DNA from: Asterias amurensis
Taxonomy: Eukaryota > Echinodermata > Asteroidea > Forcipulatida > Asteriidae
DNA: 64,000 bases
Reading direction: 5' to 3'
Assembly (NCBI RefSeq): GCF_032118995.1
Contig: NC_092654.1
Span: 15,367,784-15,431,783, forward strand
Shown: piece by piece, positions 36,210-48,543 of the stretch
Position numbering within the stretch: position 1 is the first letter of the stretch
Layout of the letters: every line of letters begins with the position of its first letter
Translations under genes and position numbers: made by a program
The notes under the pieces: generated by a model
Seen by the model: the letters and a program-made list of their open reading frames with translations, nothing else
Told to the model about the DNA's origin: nothing
Databases searched by the model: none

Positions 36210-36588
36210 AGGCAGTGGACACTATTGGTAATTGTCAACGACTAGCCTTCACAGTTGGTGTATCTCAACATATGCATAAAATAACAAACCTGTGAAAATT
36301 TGAGCTCAATCGGTCTTCGAACTTGCGAGATAATAATGAAAGAAAAAAACACCCATGTCACACGAAGTTGTGTGCGTTTAGATGGTTGATTTCGAGACCT
36401 CAAGTTCTAAATCTGAGGTCTCGAAATCAAATTCGTGGAAAATTACTTCTTTCTCGAAAACTATGGCACTTCAGAGGGAGCCGTTTCTCACAATGTTTTA
36501 TACCATCAACCTCTCCCCATTACTCGTCACCAAGAAAGGTTTTATGCTAATAATTATTTTGAGTAATTACCAATAGTGTCCACTGCCT
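36210..36588 (+). mobile_element. Family A MITE, best-preserved copy
   Basis: TTAA 36206-36209 and 36589-36592. Both 20-bp ends AGGCAGTGGACACTATTGGT and ACCAATAGTGTCCACTGCCT are exact complements. It serves as the reference for family A: left half ..TCAACATATGCATAAAATAA.., central hairpin, right half ..TCACAATGTTTTATACCATC... Confidence 0.93.
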
Positions 36589-36592
36589 TTAA

Positions 36593-38406
36593 GTTGTATT
36601 CTTGTATTTGACCTTCTTTAATGTCATGATTGTATACAGTGCAAAAGATGACATAGTGTAACTCGGACCTTATTAATTGGACTCAAAGAATCCAATATCT
36701 TACACTATGAGAGGCAGCATTAAAAGTAATCAGTGCTTTACTTTTCCGCTTTTGCCCCGTAATTAAGACAGATTGTCAATCAGGGTCATTGTAATGGTCT
36801 TCTAATAAAGGGTAATATTGACACATTAACAAAGTATGACAACTTATTTGTTTCAAAAGATGGAGTACCAATTAATCAATCCCCTAATGACTGATTAAGC
36901 CATTTATTCAAAGTGCAATGACCATGGGGGTTACAATGACTGACACCTTAAACTGGGCAGTTCCAAATAAGGTCAGGTTTTAGAGATTTTTTTTCAGGGG
37001 CAGAGAACTATTTGCACTCACGTAGTTAGGAACATTGTTATTAATGGTTTATTTATTCAACTACATTTAAAAAAGACACTGGCAGTAAAAAAAAACTGAC
37101 TTGCGGAACATAATTAGTATCTCTTGTCAAAAACAGATCCAACCCTCATGATCTCTTTGCATGCAACAGGTTTATGGCAGAGAGTGTACGTGTTTTTCAA
37201 CACACCCACCCCAATTCCATTTATCTGTGTGGGCTTATATCTTTAAAAGAAAAAAAAGACATGTCACCCAAGTGTATCTAATTTGGAGAGAGAGATCAAT
37301 ACACTTTACTATAGACCATGTGAACTTTGTTTACAATAAGTGTGACCTTGTACATGCTTTCAGTATTATGGCAGGCACAATACTACACAGGTCCTATAGG
37401 AAAGTTGACATTTTGTGTCATTATTTCCACACAAATCAAAGAATTATGAAAGTAAAAGCTGGACAAGTTTTGAGATGTGCCCCCTTTCATCATATCAAAA
37501 GTTGATTTCACTCAATAAGACATGATTTTTTCACGATTTTGTTTTAAACAAACAAATAATAAGATAATAAGGGGCTCAATACATAGCTGGGCATGTTAAG
37601 TCATTTCTTGTAAAAGGTGTTAGGAAATGCACATTAATTTTTTTCCTTTCCTTTTTAAAATATGTGTTGGATGCGTGGTAAGGATATACGTACCTTTCAT
37701 TGTCTTCTATAGGCTTCATTTATCTACAGGATGAACTGATGATCCTGCATCGCAGTTTGTTTCGCTGAGGGGATTTTTGTTTGTAATCTCCCGCGGGTCC
37801 CCTGTCTGTTGTGAAATGTCATGTTGTAAAAGTTATAATTGCATTACCCATCAATTGTCATACAAAACAATGGCAACAATCGGTTCCCTTAGACCTACCG
37901 GCAGCAGTGGTCCCTATATGTAGCTGTCCAATAAATGTCAAAAGCTTGGAGGAAATTGATAAACAATAGTTAGCGTAGGCTATGTGTAGCTGAAAAAGAA
38001 GAAAAAAAATCTTGCGTTTCCCCCCATGTAATTGCCGGCACTTAGTTATTCCCAGGTTGGCAATACAGGCATTTCAAACATGCTATTATTGTTTCCGAGT
38101 TGTTGAGCGATGATAAAAAAAAAGTCTGATCAAAATCACCCGATAGACCTACTCGGGTTTGATTCAATTATGTGATTAATTTTAGGCATATTTTGATTTG
38201 TTTATTAGTTTATCCCGTCTGACATTTATCCGTAATATACGATTGTAAAATATGAGCTTTTGGTGAATGTTGTGGCTCGCACGCCTGAGGAAACCTGTAA
38301 ACAAGCAGGCTTGCATGTGAACCAGAAACACCGGGGTTAAACACCTCCTTTTCTACGATAAATGTTCTGTGTTCTTTTACGATAACCCATCCATCAGGAC
38401 CTATGG
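36593..38406. other. Gene-free stretch with possible conserved DNA
   Basis: 36640-36960 is unlike the repeats, rich in homeodomain-type words (CAATTAATCAATC, CTAATGACTGATTAAGCC, GGGTCATTGTAATGG). Nothing codes. 37260-38400 shows no repeat I can name. Confidence 0.35.
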
Positions 38407-39155
38407 GTGCGTTCTATTAGCTTTCATGGGTCTACCCCGCTGTCCCCACTCGGGTGAGCCCATGACAAGAATTCAACGAACGACCACTCACCGCTCTCGT
38501 AGTGACGTCGTGCACCTGGGGCCAGCCCCAAAGTGACCCACTCCACAAGCAGTAGGGCACTGGGGGCGGTTTCAGTCTTCCGCCGGTCGTGTTCAGATTT
38601 CCGGGTGACGTAGCCGGACATTTCAGCACGTTGTTTGAACGGTTTTAGCTTTCCGGCGTGTTCAGTTTTCCGGGTGACGTAGTCAGACAAAAATACCGCC
38701 GCGAGTACCCTGGTGAGTTACTGTAGTTCTCTCAGTGACCCCAAATTGTTCCTATTACGATTCTTTTCTGTTTAGTCACATTCTCTTGCCCCATTTTTAC
38801 ACGTACTAATGCGTACAACTTTAAGCAGGTCACACTGCTTGTATAAAAAACAAACGGTAACCCCATTTCTCATTTTAAAATTATATAAAGGTTTGTCTCT
38901 CATACTATCCACGCGTTTCGCCGCTCGTTGTACCAGTGCCCGCCGCCATGACAGCTACCGGAGAGTAACACGGATGACTCAGTACGGCACTAAAATTGAC
39001 TACTTTCGCTTGTTACCGTATTTGGTCATTCGGAAAACTGAACACGGCGGAAAGTTGAAACCGCAACACCGGGTGAGCCCCCTGGAATGACGTCAAAACT
39101 ATTTGAACGTACCGGGGCAGACCGGGGTCGACCCAGGGAAGCTAAACAGACGCAC
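38407..39155. mobile_element. 749-bp element with ~42-bp TIRs
   Basis: GTGCGTTCTATTAGCTTTCA then GGGTCTACCCCGCTGTCCCC faces GGGGCAGACCGGGGTCGACC then CAGGGAAGCTAAACAGACGCAC. Sub-terminal words GTGTTCAGTTTTCCGGGTGA and CGGAAAACTGAACACGGCGG also pair. GC-rich beside its flanks, with many CG sites. Overlapping frames in it are not recognisable proteins. Confidence 0.78.
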
Positions 39156-39174
39156 TCTATATAAGTTAATGTCC

Positions 39175-39308
39175 TATTCGAAAGGTGAAGGTGAAATACC
39201 TTGTTCAAGTGTTTAGACCGAGACTCAAACCTGCACTCTGCTGATCAAAAACACAGAGCTTGTTAGTCCGGTACTCTCAGAGTGCTAGTCCACAAATGCC
39301 ACAACAAC
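39175..39308 (-). mobile_element. SINE remnant, class II tRNA-like head
   Basis: On the minus strand: GTTGTTGTGGCATTTGTGGA, then GCAGAGTGCAGGTTTGAGTC, then ACTTGAACAAGGTATTTCAC. Same family as 13128, tail lost. Confidence 0.5.
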
Positions 39309-39588
39309 ATAAGGTGTATACTTGCTTTGACTCCTGACCGAAGATCAATCCTGCGTGTCTATCTCATCAAAACAGGAAATTATTGAGGGAACATTGAGAG
39401 TGGGTGTTCAAGAAAAGGGGAAAAATGCGCACTCAATTTATCTATATACATTTAAGTTTAGATAAAAACTGTGCAAAAAACCCGAGACAACACAGATATT
39501 CAATGTTGGTTGTATACAGAACAACTTAACATTGTTCCCACAGTAAGATTTGTGTCACAATATAAGAGACAACTTGAGGGATGCAGCA

Positions 39589-39758
39589 GGCGATTTCACG
39601 AAACGCTATTGGATTAATCCTATCTCGAGTTTGGACGAGTAACCCGTCCTAACTTAGGATGGGTCCAATGTTCCCTAACGTCTTTGGATACAGAAGTTAA
39701 CTCGTCCTAAGTCCCAAAACGAATCCTAAGTTAGGATGAGTTTGGTGAAATCGACGGC
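39589..39758. mobile_element. Family D MITE
   Basis: Ends GGCGATTTCACGAAACGC and TTTGGTGAAATCGACGGCC. Repeated inner words GGACGAGTAACCCGTCCTAA, AACTTAGGATGGGTCC, ACGAATCCTAAGTTAGGATG make nested small palindromes. Confidence 0.75.
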
Positions 39759-40149
39759 CGCTCTGTAAATAATATCTGCTTCGAAGGTGGTCCTGAAAAG
39801 AACCAAAGGCAAACTAAACTCTTGACCGTCCGAACTGTGGTCTATATTTTGTATGCCCCTATTTGAATATGAAAAGAGTTACCGCAGAGTTACCTTCTCA
39901 GACTGTGTGTTCCTGTCAGTGATTATGCTTCTTTTCGGGACTATATTTTTTGGTTGTCTTGTGTCATTGTGTATTATCAGAGTTCTTGTTTTTTTGGCGC
40001 CAGGAGTGTCATCATTGACAGACATGGTTTACTAGAAATGTTCAACATTAGTTTTGTATTATTATTGTTGAAATGAAACATTAGGGATAAATCCTTTTTT
40101 TTTGTGTGCAGCAATAAAGCCAATGTATAATCTCCTTCAAATAACATCA

Positions 40150-40374
40150 GGGCCCAATTTCATAGAGCTGCTAAGCACAACAAGTATTCCTTGATAAAAA
40201 CAGGATTGCCAACCAAATTTTCATTTGTTGCATATTGCTTGTTACTGGTATTCAGCTGTTTTTTGCTTATCCTGAAAATCACGTGAAAATTTGGTTGGTA
40301 ATCCTGTTTTTATCAAGGAAGAAATTTCATGCTTAGCAAATTTTTGTGCTTAGCAACTCTATGAAATTGGGCCC
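40150..40374. mobile_element. Family C MITE, complete
   Basis: GGGCCCAATTTCATAGAGCT and AGCAACTCTATGAAATTGGG form the ends; GATAAAAACAGGATTGCCAA / TTGGTAATCCTGTTTTTATC the inner arms. 225 bp fold-back. The best copy of the family here. Confidence 0.88.
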
Positions 40375-40438
40375 TGTGCTAGAACTAAGGTTTAATATTT
40401 AAAGTTAGCAAAACAACAATTTGATTTTTCTCAGATGT

Positions 40439-40482
40439 AAAAAAAAATCAAAAAAAAAAATCAAAAAAAAAAAAAAAATCAG
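40439..40482 (+). repeat. A-rich (A7-15)TC tract
   Basis: Runs of A separated by TC, ending AAAAAATCAGTGAG. Low complexity. Confidence 0.85.
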
Positions 40483-40974
40483 TGAGATTCAGGAGCCGGC
40501 ACGCAAGCTTCCCGATCTAAACCAAGTTGTTCTATTCTGTTAATGTACTCCCCCGTCTAGTCCCTTCTGACCATACGCTCATTGTAGTTCTGGCTGCGTC
40601 ATTGAGTCCTGTTGATGATTTTGCTCCACTATCGACTTTTATACTACACATGTATAACCAGGAGTTCGATGTTCTGAAAGTGTGAGTGAGTTTGTGTTGG
40701 GTGAAATACAAACTATGTGCGAGCTTTTAGTGAATGATAAAAAAAAAACATTTCATTATTCATGCAGAAACATGTTTACTTGTTTACAGGAGATGCCATG
40801 ATGGCTTGCACCCAACGAGTCGAGGCAGCCTAAATATTTATATATATCATGACCATTGTATATGTTAGCTACTTTGAACATTCAAATCCCATAGGCAAGG
40901 ATCTGTATAATGACTCTGTGAACATTAATGGTTTAAAAAACTTACGTTGTAAGTACAACAGCTTTCGATGAATG

Positions 40975-41910
40975 CATTTTGAGAGTATTTCATTTCACTA
41001 CAGGCAAGTTAAGGCCAATACATCATTTAACTAGATGCACATTGAACATTTATCTCCTATAGGCAATTTAAGGTCATTACACCATTAAAGTATTATATGC
41101 ACATTGGCCATTCAACTCCTTTAGGCAAATTAAACTGGCAAGTTAAGGCCAATACACCAGTATTAGGCACATAGAACTTCTTGTAGGCCTATACCCAATA
41201 TATATGCACGTTGAACAATCATTCATCTGCTTTCCATCTCTCGAAAGCAAGTCGAGGTGTTCTATATTGAACGTTTTGTCTCCCATAGGCAAGTTAAAAC
41301 CAATACATCAGTATTAGGTATATTGAACCTCTTTTAGGCAAGTTAAAGACACTGGACACTATTGGTAATATTGTCAAAGACACAGTCCTCTCACTTGGTG
41401 TATCTGAACATGCATAACATAACAAACCTCTGTGAAAATTTGAGCTCAATTGGTCGTCGAAGTTGCGAAAAAATAATGAAAGAAAAAACACCCTTGTCAC
41501 ACGACATTGTGTTCTTTAAGATGCTTGATTTCGAGACCTCCAAATCTAATTCTGAGTTATCGAAATCAATTTCGTGGAAAATTACTTCCTTCTCTAAAAC
41601 TAATTTTCTTCAGAGGGAGCCGTTTCTCACAATGTTTTATACTTTCAACCTCTCCCCATTACTTGTCACAAAGTAAGGTTTTATGCTTATTATTATTTTG
41701 AGTAAGTACCAATAGTGTCCACTGCCTTTAAGGCACATGCACAGTTTAAGTATTTGCACTTTGAACATTCATTCATCCCCGAAAGCAAAAAAGGTCTATA
41801 CACATCAAACGTGTTGTCTCTCTTAAGTTAAGGCCTTTACACCATTTCAAGACTTATTTGAACATTTAACTTGCTTCTCCCATAGGCAAGTCGAGGCACA
41901 TACACTAACT
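40975..41910. repeat. Diverged minisatellite, unit ~60-70 bp, split by a MITE
   Basis: Core AGGCAAGTTAAGGCCAATAC then ACCA..GTATTAGGCACATTGAAC then ATTC..CTCCCAT recurs with variation at about 41002, 41062, 41122, 41139, 41190, 41288, 41335 and, after the MITE, at about 41730, 41828 and 41885. Old, since units differ a lot. Confidence 0.7.
41347..41727 (+). mobile_element. Family A MITE in the minisatellite
   Basis: TTAA 41343-41346 and 41728-41731. Ends AGACACTGGACACTATTGGT and CCAATAGTGTCCACTGCCT. The flanks rejoin as GGCAAG-TTAA-GGCAC, the minisatellite core. Confidence 0.9.
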
Positions 41911-43812
41911 TCAAGAAATGCGCGTCTTTTTTCTACCGTTGGGCAAAAGGTTGAAGGACCTTTTGGTATCATTGAGAATGTTCCAGAGTTGATAGCTTCA
42001 ATCATGTTTTATTCTTTGGGGATCTTTGAAAGAAAAAAGCATCCATTAGTAAGTTTCAATGGAGCTTAGTTTTAATTTTTACTGCAAGTTTAGAGTGTTT
42101 AATGTATAGTATATAAATGTGAACTTTTTATGAGCTAGGTCTGGGAGAGCACATCTTTTTTGATAACAGTTTTTTTTTTTTATACTTTCGCCCTTCCCCG
42201 GACGGCCTGTGCTTGTTTTATTGTTTTATAATAAATAAAATAAAATAAAATAAATATAATGAAGACATACAGTATCGTTACGGTCCATCAACTCATGATA
42301 AATTACATATTGTTTGGCCATTCCCTCACAGGATGTCATTATACCATTATAATTGGTATACCCTGAGGGACTCCATTATTAGATGTAGGCATTATACAGG
42401 GTATATAGCTCCTAACACTGTTGCATGGAATGTGGATAATACCATAAACGTGACGACGACTAAATTACACAAGGCACTTTTCAGATGCAGCAGACAACAT
42501 CAATCATAGCGGTTTAATTTCATAAATTATGGATTAAAGCATCTACCCATCACCCCCCATCCATCGATTCACCGATAAGAGAATGTCAAACATGTATCAC
42601 CAGTCGTATTAGAGTTCAATTATTTACATATCCGCCCCATAACTAATAACACGGCTTCCCATCTTTCATCCGGGGGATCATGATGGTAAATTTGGCGTGT
42701 CCATTTTGGTGCATATTCCCTTCCCCTAACTACCGCAATTAAGCAATTTAAGATTAATAAAGTAAAATTCATGGTAACGATGTGGACGTGAGTGGGAAGG
42801 GAGAATTTGTTGGGGGAAGGTAGGGACCCCCTTAATTGGTACATGACTTCAACCCATAGCGAAGTCACTGAGTCAATTACGTATCTCGCATATTGATTGG
42901 TTGACCTTTCGTAAAACTGATTCTGTCAACAGTTTGAAATGCTAAAGTTTCAGGGGCGGCGTCTGACGTCATCCTCGTCTTTCAAGTATCTCGAAGGGAT
43001 TGTTCATCCCAACCTCAGATAACCCTCGGAAGACCCCCCCCCCCCCTTCCCTCAATGTCTGTGAATCATCTTATGATATCGTCTTGTGATTTGTCTGTGA
43101 GTCAGCATTGTGGTCTACTTTTCTCCCCACAAAATGAAGATGAGACTGTAAGTCTAGAGGCATAATCATGCTCATCTCTTCAATACCTGCCCACAATGCA
43201 AGATTAAAAGGGGGTTAACACAAAAGAAAGGTCTATCTGAGTGACAAAAACATGTCAGAAGGTGGGGAGACCTTTTCTAGAATATAAAATGTTTTATTTT
43301 CCTCTTTGTTTTATTTATCAATACAAACCACAAGGGAAACTGACTGGGTAAATTCGTAAATGATTTTGTGGGGGTTGAACAAACAGTTGAATCTGTTTAA
43401 ATACAATTGCTGTTTAGCATCATCATTGACATTAGTTTTTTGTTTACTGAGGTTTGGTTTTTCTACTTATTTTGAAATAACTTTTTTAACTGAGCGTACT
43501 GCACCCAACGGGGGAAAAAAGGGTATAGAACCTTTTCGTGCCTGATTATGATCATCAATTCATCTGAGGTGTACGTGCATGTTCTAAAAGAATACTGTGA
43601 CTGTATACTGTTGTTGGTTACATACAAGTGCGTGTTTTTAACACAAAGAATCAACATTTACTTCTGCTTCAATTACGTTAAAAAAAATCACAAGTCCTAT
43701 ATATAGCCTTCATATGCAAATAGAAACAAAACTTTCGTAGTTCTTGTAAAGCTGTTAATCTCACTGAATCTGTTTTTACGATGATTGACAGTGCGAATGA
43801 ATAGAGTTAGTT
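41911..43812. other. Gene-free stretch
   Basis: Simple tracts: T10 at about 42171, (TAAAA)n at 42229-42253, C13 at about 43036. 42460-42760 has compact, less AT-biased sequence with homeobox-like words (GCGGTTTAATTTCATAAATT, ATGGATTAAAGC) and could be a regulatory element. No exon. Confidence 0.35.
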
Positions 43813-44197
43813 TTAAAGGCAGTGGACACTATTGGTAATTACTCAAAATAATTATTGGCATAAAACCTTACTTGGTGACGAGTAATGGGGAGAGGTTGAT
43901 GGAATAAAACATTGTGAGAAACGGCTCCCTCTGAAGTGACATAGTTTTCGAGAAAGAAGTAAATTTCACGCACGAACTTGATTTTGAGACCTCAGATTTA
44001 GAATTTGAGGTCTCGAAATCAACCATTTAAAAGCACACAACTTCGTGTAAAAAGGGTGTCTTTTCTTTCATTATTATCTCGAAACTTCGACGACGAACTC
44101 AAACTTTCAAAGGTTTGTTATTGTATGCATAAGTTGAGATACACCAAGTGAGAAGACTGGTCTTTGACAATCTTACTAATGGTGTCCAGTGTCTTTC
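43813..44197 (-). mobile_element. Family A MITE, decayed right end
   Basis: TTAA then AGGCAGTGGACACTATTGGT at left; the right end reads TAATGGTGTCCAGTGTCTTTC, its TTAA mutated. Central hairpin present (AGACCTCAGATTTAG / AATTTGAGGTCTCG). Confidence 0.85.
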
Positions 44198-44691
44198 AGG
44201 AAAAGAAACTCTTCCAATTGTAACCTCATAACAGCATACACCGCCCTTTGCTATCCTACCTTTTTTACCCATTCACTTCGTCATGGTGTTCATTCTTCCA
44301 ATGCAAAAACTGTATGATGTGAGATTAACTGGCTATCGACCTCCATTTACCACAATTTGTACCCTTGTTTTAAAGCCATTGCATCTTGGTGAAATAGTGG
44401 AACTAATTCTCTTCAGACAGCGACAAGATAAATTTCCTCTGAGTACCCAATTTCATATTAATCTGTGAATGCAGCGTCATTTATCATAATTGCAAATCTA
44501 TATTGATGGATAGAAGAATGTGTCACTTCGGCACTGGGGTAATTTATATCCCTTCTTAAAGAAGACACACAAGAGTCTTAGTCATGATTGAGCTGACAAT
44601 AGACGACAGGTTGTAAAAATAGTAAATGCCATGGATGTTACATTTGGATTATGTCTGTCACAATGGATACAGGTAGGCAATGATTACGCTA

Positions 44692-44996
44692 ATAGACCTT
44701 ATCGCAAATACCAATGCGCAAGCGCAGACTGTTGAATGAGGTGCATTGTGGGATAGATATGAATCAAATTTTGCTACCAGCTAGACCACAATGCATCTAA
44801 TTCCAAGCTTTACGCGCGCGCCCCAGTATTTGCGAAAAGGTCTATAGACCTTTTCGCAAATACCGGGGCGCGCGCGTAAAGCTTGGAATTAGGTGCATTG
44901 TGGTCTAGCTGATTACAAATTTGATTCATATATATCCCACAATGCACCTCATTCAACAGTCTGCGCTTGCGCATTGGTATTTGCGATAAGGTCTAT
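44692..44996. mobile_element. 305-bp near-perfect palindrome
   Basis: The two halves meet at AAGGTCTATAGACCTT (about 44838-44853). ATAGACCTTATCGCAAATAC at the left end is mirrored by GTATTTGCGATAAGGTCTAT at the right. Arms of about 150 bp differ at only a handful of places (for example near 44770-44780). It carries CG-rich words (GCGCGCGCGTAAAGC). A fold-back DNA element, young by arm identity. Confidence 0.9.
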
Positions 44997-46383
44997 GATA
45001 ACATTAGTCAGGAAAGGGCGCCCTCAAGTAATTGTGATTCCCTCTGCGTTTTGCTTTTTCAAAGATTGTGGCACGGTCAACGCTGACAGGTCGATGCTTA
45101 AAATTAATGGCAATAACAACATTTGGTCATAAGCATTCAACAGCGTTTGCTATGTGTTTGTATACATTGTATACGTCAATTTTTAATGGGTATTTGCACA
45201 CACATTTATTTCATTGCTGCCCTACATGTACACTTACACATTAATTTTACAAAGTTTGATAATTATTTTCAAATTATGAGTAGTTTATAGTATTACGTAG
45301 TATCTTTAGGATATGAAAGATAGTTATGTCTTTAAGGAAGCATTTTGAGAAACATTTTACTTCGAAGTATGTGTTTATGTTCAAAGATAAAAGTTTTTAT
45401 GCCCAGAAATGTTTCGAGAAACATTTCACCTTGAAGTAGTGTTTTTGTAAAAACATAAAAGTTGCTATGCCTTAAAATATTAATCTGGGAAGCGTTCTTA
45501 GATCGAACATTCTTATTAAGGGGTTATTCTTCCTACGTGGTCATTATTTGTTCCGGATTTCAAAAACGCGACCACCTTTAATGAAACGTTTAGATGTAGT
45601 CTTATTGTGCAAAACTTAAACAGTTTTAAGTGGTGGGTAGCCGAATTTTACTATCCTAGCTGAGATCATGTTAAAAATGTTTAGTAAGATCTGTCATGAA
45701 ATCGAGCCCTGGAATAACGATCAGTCAATGATCAGGTGGCAAGAAACTCCTGACGAATGAAGATGTTATCACGTCATAAATATGGAAAACAGTATATTAT
45801 GACACAGCAGTGGCGAGTTGATCACTGATGCGACTATAAAATGGTGATGTCCCTCTGAGGCAATCGTCGAGTGAACAGTGAATTACCTGTGTTACCTTGA
45901 TCATAGACTGGTACCCTTTTTTTTAATATCCGCAAAGTTGCTTTTCAGAACCAGTGATTTCATTGGATCCATAGATTTCATTGGATGAATGTGGAGTGAC
46001 GTAAGCTTTCTAGTACTGTGTTTTGATTGGTCCGATGTAACGTTTGGCAGCTGCCCTTTCGGGCGTCTGCATATGAAACTAGAGGTGAAAGGTGAAGATG
46101 GACGGGGATTGACCATGGTTTGAGGCCACTCTCTGCAGGCGTAACGAGCCACGTGTGACGTCGGATGTACAGGCTACCTTGGCCGTGGTGTTTAACTCTG
46201 TAATCAATATTCACGTCTGATATAGGCGTATTATTAATTGATATTTGAATCAATATAGGACGGGTTTAACCTTAAAGAGTGAGGCTCGACCGAACTGAAA
46301 CTGTGATATATTTTTGGAAGTGCAGCTATATCGATTCTTCCCTTCCTCCTATTCACCAATTTGAATCATGAAGATATTGACTT
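44997..46383. other. Gene-free stretch with repeat G copy
   Basis: 45340-45500 holds repeat G words: GCATTTTGAGAAACATTTTA, CTTCGAAGTA, GTTTCGAGAAACATTTCAC, AAACATAAAAGTTGCTATGC. CTATAAAATGG at 45834-45844 looks like a TATA box, but no downstream exon follows. 45990-46170 is less AT-rich (TTTGATTGGTCCGATG, GAGCCACGTGTGACGTC). No gene supported. Confidence 0.4.
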
Positions 46384-46480
46384 ATTAACGTTGCATTATA
46401 TAATAATAAATAACAATAACAACATGTAGCGCACAAATTTGCCTAAAAACACGCTCAATGCCTTCACAGTATTATTAAAA
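46384..46480 (-). mobile_element. Retroposon 3' tail
   Basis: ATAATAATAAATAACAATAA then CAACATGTAGCGCACAAATT and AAAACACGCTCAATGCC: read on the minus strand this is a 3' end with TTATT-type tail, like 30012. Confidence 0.4.
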
Positions 46481-47661
46481 TATTAAGTAAAACAAGCAGT
46501 CAATAAACATACCGAAATGTATAAAACAACTGAGCATAAACATTCCTGAACCTCTTAAAAAACAAAAAAACAATGAAACTACAACAAAACTCAAAGGAGC
46601 CATAAGAAGGAGGAAAACAGAAGAACCTTTAACCTGAAATTATGATGGAATTTAGTAACCACTCTTAAAATTAACGGCAATAACAAATAAAAACATCAGC
46701 CTTCATCAGAAAGAAAACATTTGAGAAAAGTTTCACTTATAGTAATAAATGTGTTTATATAAAACATATCACTTTTTATGGCCCCTTCCAGATTGTGTAT
46801 TGCTATTATAATAGATCGTTATTCCTGCTTGGACATATAATTTGCTCCGGATTTTCGGCGATATCTCAAAAACACAACCACCCTTTGAAATAAGGTTTTC
46901 ATCAAAGCAGCATTCAAATTCACAGACGCTTCTTGATACGGGTGTGTCATGAAAAAGAATGCAAAACACTAAGTTGAACATAGTGCTGAAGGAATTTGAC
47001 TCGACTCTAAACGAAATTGAATGGCCGAATTCTGCATTTGAAACGCAGTAACAACTGGAGAGGCAAAACAGCTTTAATTCGAACGCATGAAAGTGAATTT
47101 GACTGCTCATTTGCCGAATTTGACCGAGAAAACCTATATTATAGGATAAGAACAACCGAACGGTTCCAAAAACCAATAGAATACTTTATTTAAAAAAGAG
47201 AGATAGGCCTATAATTAAACTTTAAGCTGTCACATCTCTGAGAAGAGGTGCAGTGATAAAAGCACGTAAGCACATTTTCTGTCCGGTCACCGCTATATTG
47301 CCCGATGGGCAATGAGTATTTCTAATTTAACAAACAAACAATCAAACAAACGGATATAGCCTATAGTTAGCAGAAAAGGAAAAACCAAACAAAGTATACG
47401 TGAGCAAGACGCCAATTTGTCACTGACTCGGGGTAATTTATCACTGAAAACGGTTCTTGAAGACGCGTCATCTTCTCAAGTCGATTTATCTTCTTCAAGA
47501 AGACAGGTTTCGATGTAAATGATGAAGTTTTATTGAGTCGGATGAAACTATATTGGTCAAGATGATGAGTGAATTTCATTTGGGAGAGGCGACATATTTG
47601 CGGTTTTTTTCTTCTATCTTTATAAACGGTCATTTACAGATAAATACAGTTTCGATGTAAA
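46481..47661. other. Gene-free stretch
   Basis: AT-rich, no named repeat. A 135-codon frame at 46769-47176 (-) has no recognisable motif and codon content like its flanks, so I leave it out. Confidence 0.4.
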
Positions 47662-47998
47662 GGCATAAAACCATTCTTGGTGACGAGTAATGGGAGAGGT
47701 TGATAGTATAAAACATTGTGAGAAACGGCTCCCTCTGAAGTACCAGGGTTTTCGAGAAAGAAGTAATTTTCCACGAATTTGATTTCGAGACCTCAGATTT
47801 AGAACTTGAGGTCTCGAAATCAACCATCTAAACGCACACAACTTCGTGTTACAAGGGTTATTTTTCTTTCATTATTATCTCGCAATTTCGATGACCGATT
47901 GATCTCAAATTTTCACAGGTTAGTTATTTTATGCATATGTTGAGATACACCAACTGTGATGGCTAGTCTTTGACAATTACCAATAGTGTCCACTGCCT
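47662..47998 (-). mobile_element. Family A MITE, left end truncated
   Basis: Starts inside the element at AAGGCATAAAACCATTCTTG; right end CAATAGTGTCCACTGCCT before TTAA (47999-48002). About 40 bp of one end is gone. Confidence 0.8.
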
Positions 47999-48039
47999 TT
48001 AAAGAAAAAGTATATGCCTTTGGTTTGCGGAGCCGTTCA

Positions 48040-48292
48040 AAGGGAAGGTACACGTTTGGTAATTACTCAAAACAAATATTAACTTAAAAACTGACCTTTG
48101 AGAAAGAGGTAATTTCTCACTAAAATAATAAAAGACTTCTAGCTATAGAAGTCTTTTATTCCTATGTGAAAGCACACAAATTCGTTCAACAAAGGTGTTT
48201 TTCTTTCATCATTTTCTCGCAACTTTAAAGACCAATTGATGGGATACACCAAGTGAGAACACTGGTTTTTGACAATTCGTGTACAGTGCCTT
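48040..48292 (-). mobile_element. Short relative of family A
   Basis: GGTACACGTTTGGTAATTAC and GACAATTCGTGTACAGTGCC as ends, family A words GAGAAAGAGGTAATTTCTCA and CACCAAGTGAGAACACTGG inside, and a different perfect hairpin: AAAAGACTTCTAGCTATAGA on AGTCTTTT (48128-48155). Confidence 0.7.
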
Positions 48293-48359
48293 TAACCCTA
48301 TAAAATATTAATGACTGTTTACAATCAGACTAACTTTTGAAATTTTGTTTCAAAGAAGG

Positions 48360-48543
48360 TGTTTACATTTTTGAAATTTCGCGAAATCTGGAGCGACTGA
48401 AGAATAATCCCATAAGATAGGAATACACAATGTGAGAAGCGTTATCGCAGTAACGCTTCTCACATTCGAGTTTTGGGGCATAAAATCTGATATAAACTAC
48501 TTTTGACATAACCACTTCGAAGTGAAATGATTCTAAAAGTGCT
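48360..48543. repeat. Repeat G with perfect hairpin
   Basis: TGTGAGAAGCGTTATCGCAG / TAACGCTTCTCACA (about 48431-48465) is a perfect palindrome; ACCACTTCGAAGTGAAATGA follows. The same layout recurs at 58755-58870 (AAGAAGCGTTATTACAG / TAACGCTTCTT). Confidence 0.65.

Noticed and set aside
38424-39208. Gene in the GC-rich block
   Set aside because: The block is bounded by 42-bp inverted ends, and its frames overlap on both strands without any recognisable domain.
40975-41910. CRISPR-like array (regular repeats with spacers)
   Set aside because: Units are diverged end to end with no constant-length unique spacers, and the DNA is animal; it is a minisatellite.
45834-45844. TATA box of a new gene (CTATAAAATGG)
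   Set aside because: No exon with a sustained frame or donor follows within 2 kb; the word is expected by chance in AT-rich DNA.
46769-47176. 135-codon frame, minus strand
   Set aside because: No motif, no flanking splice signals of note, no homologue recognised; its Ser/Phe-rich content fits AT-rich noncoding DNA.
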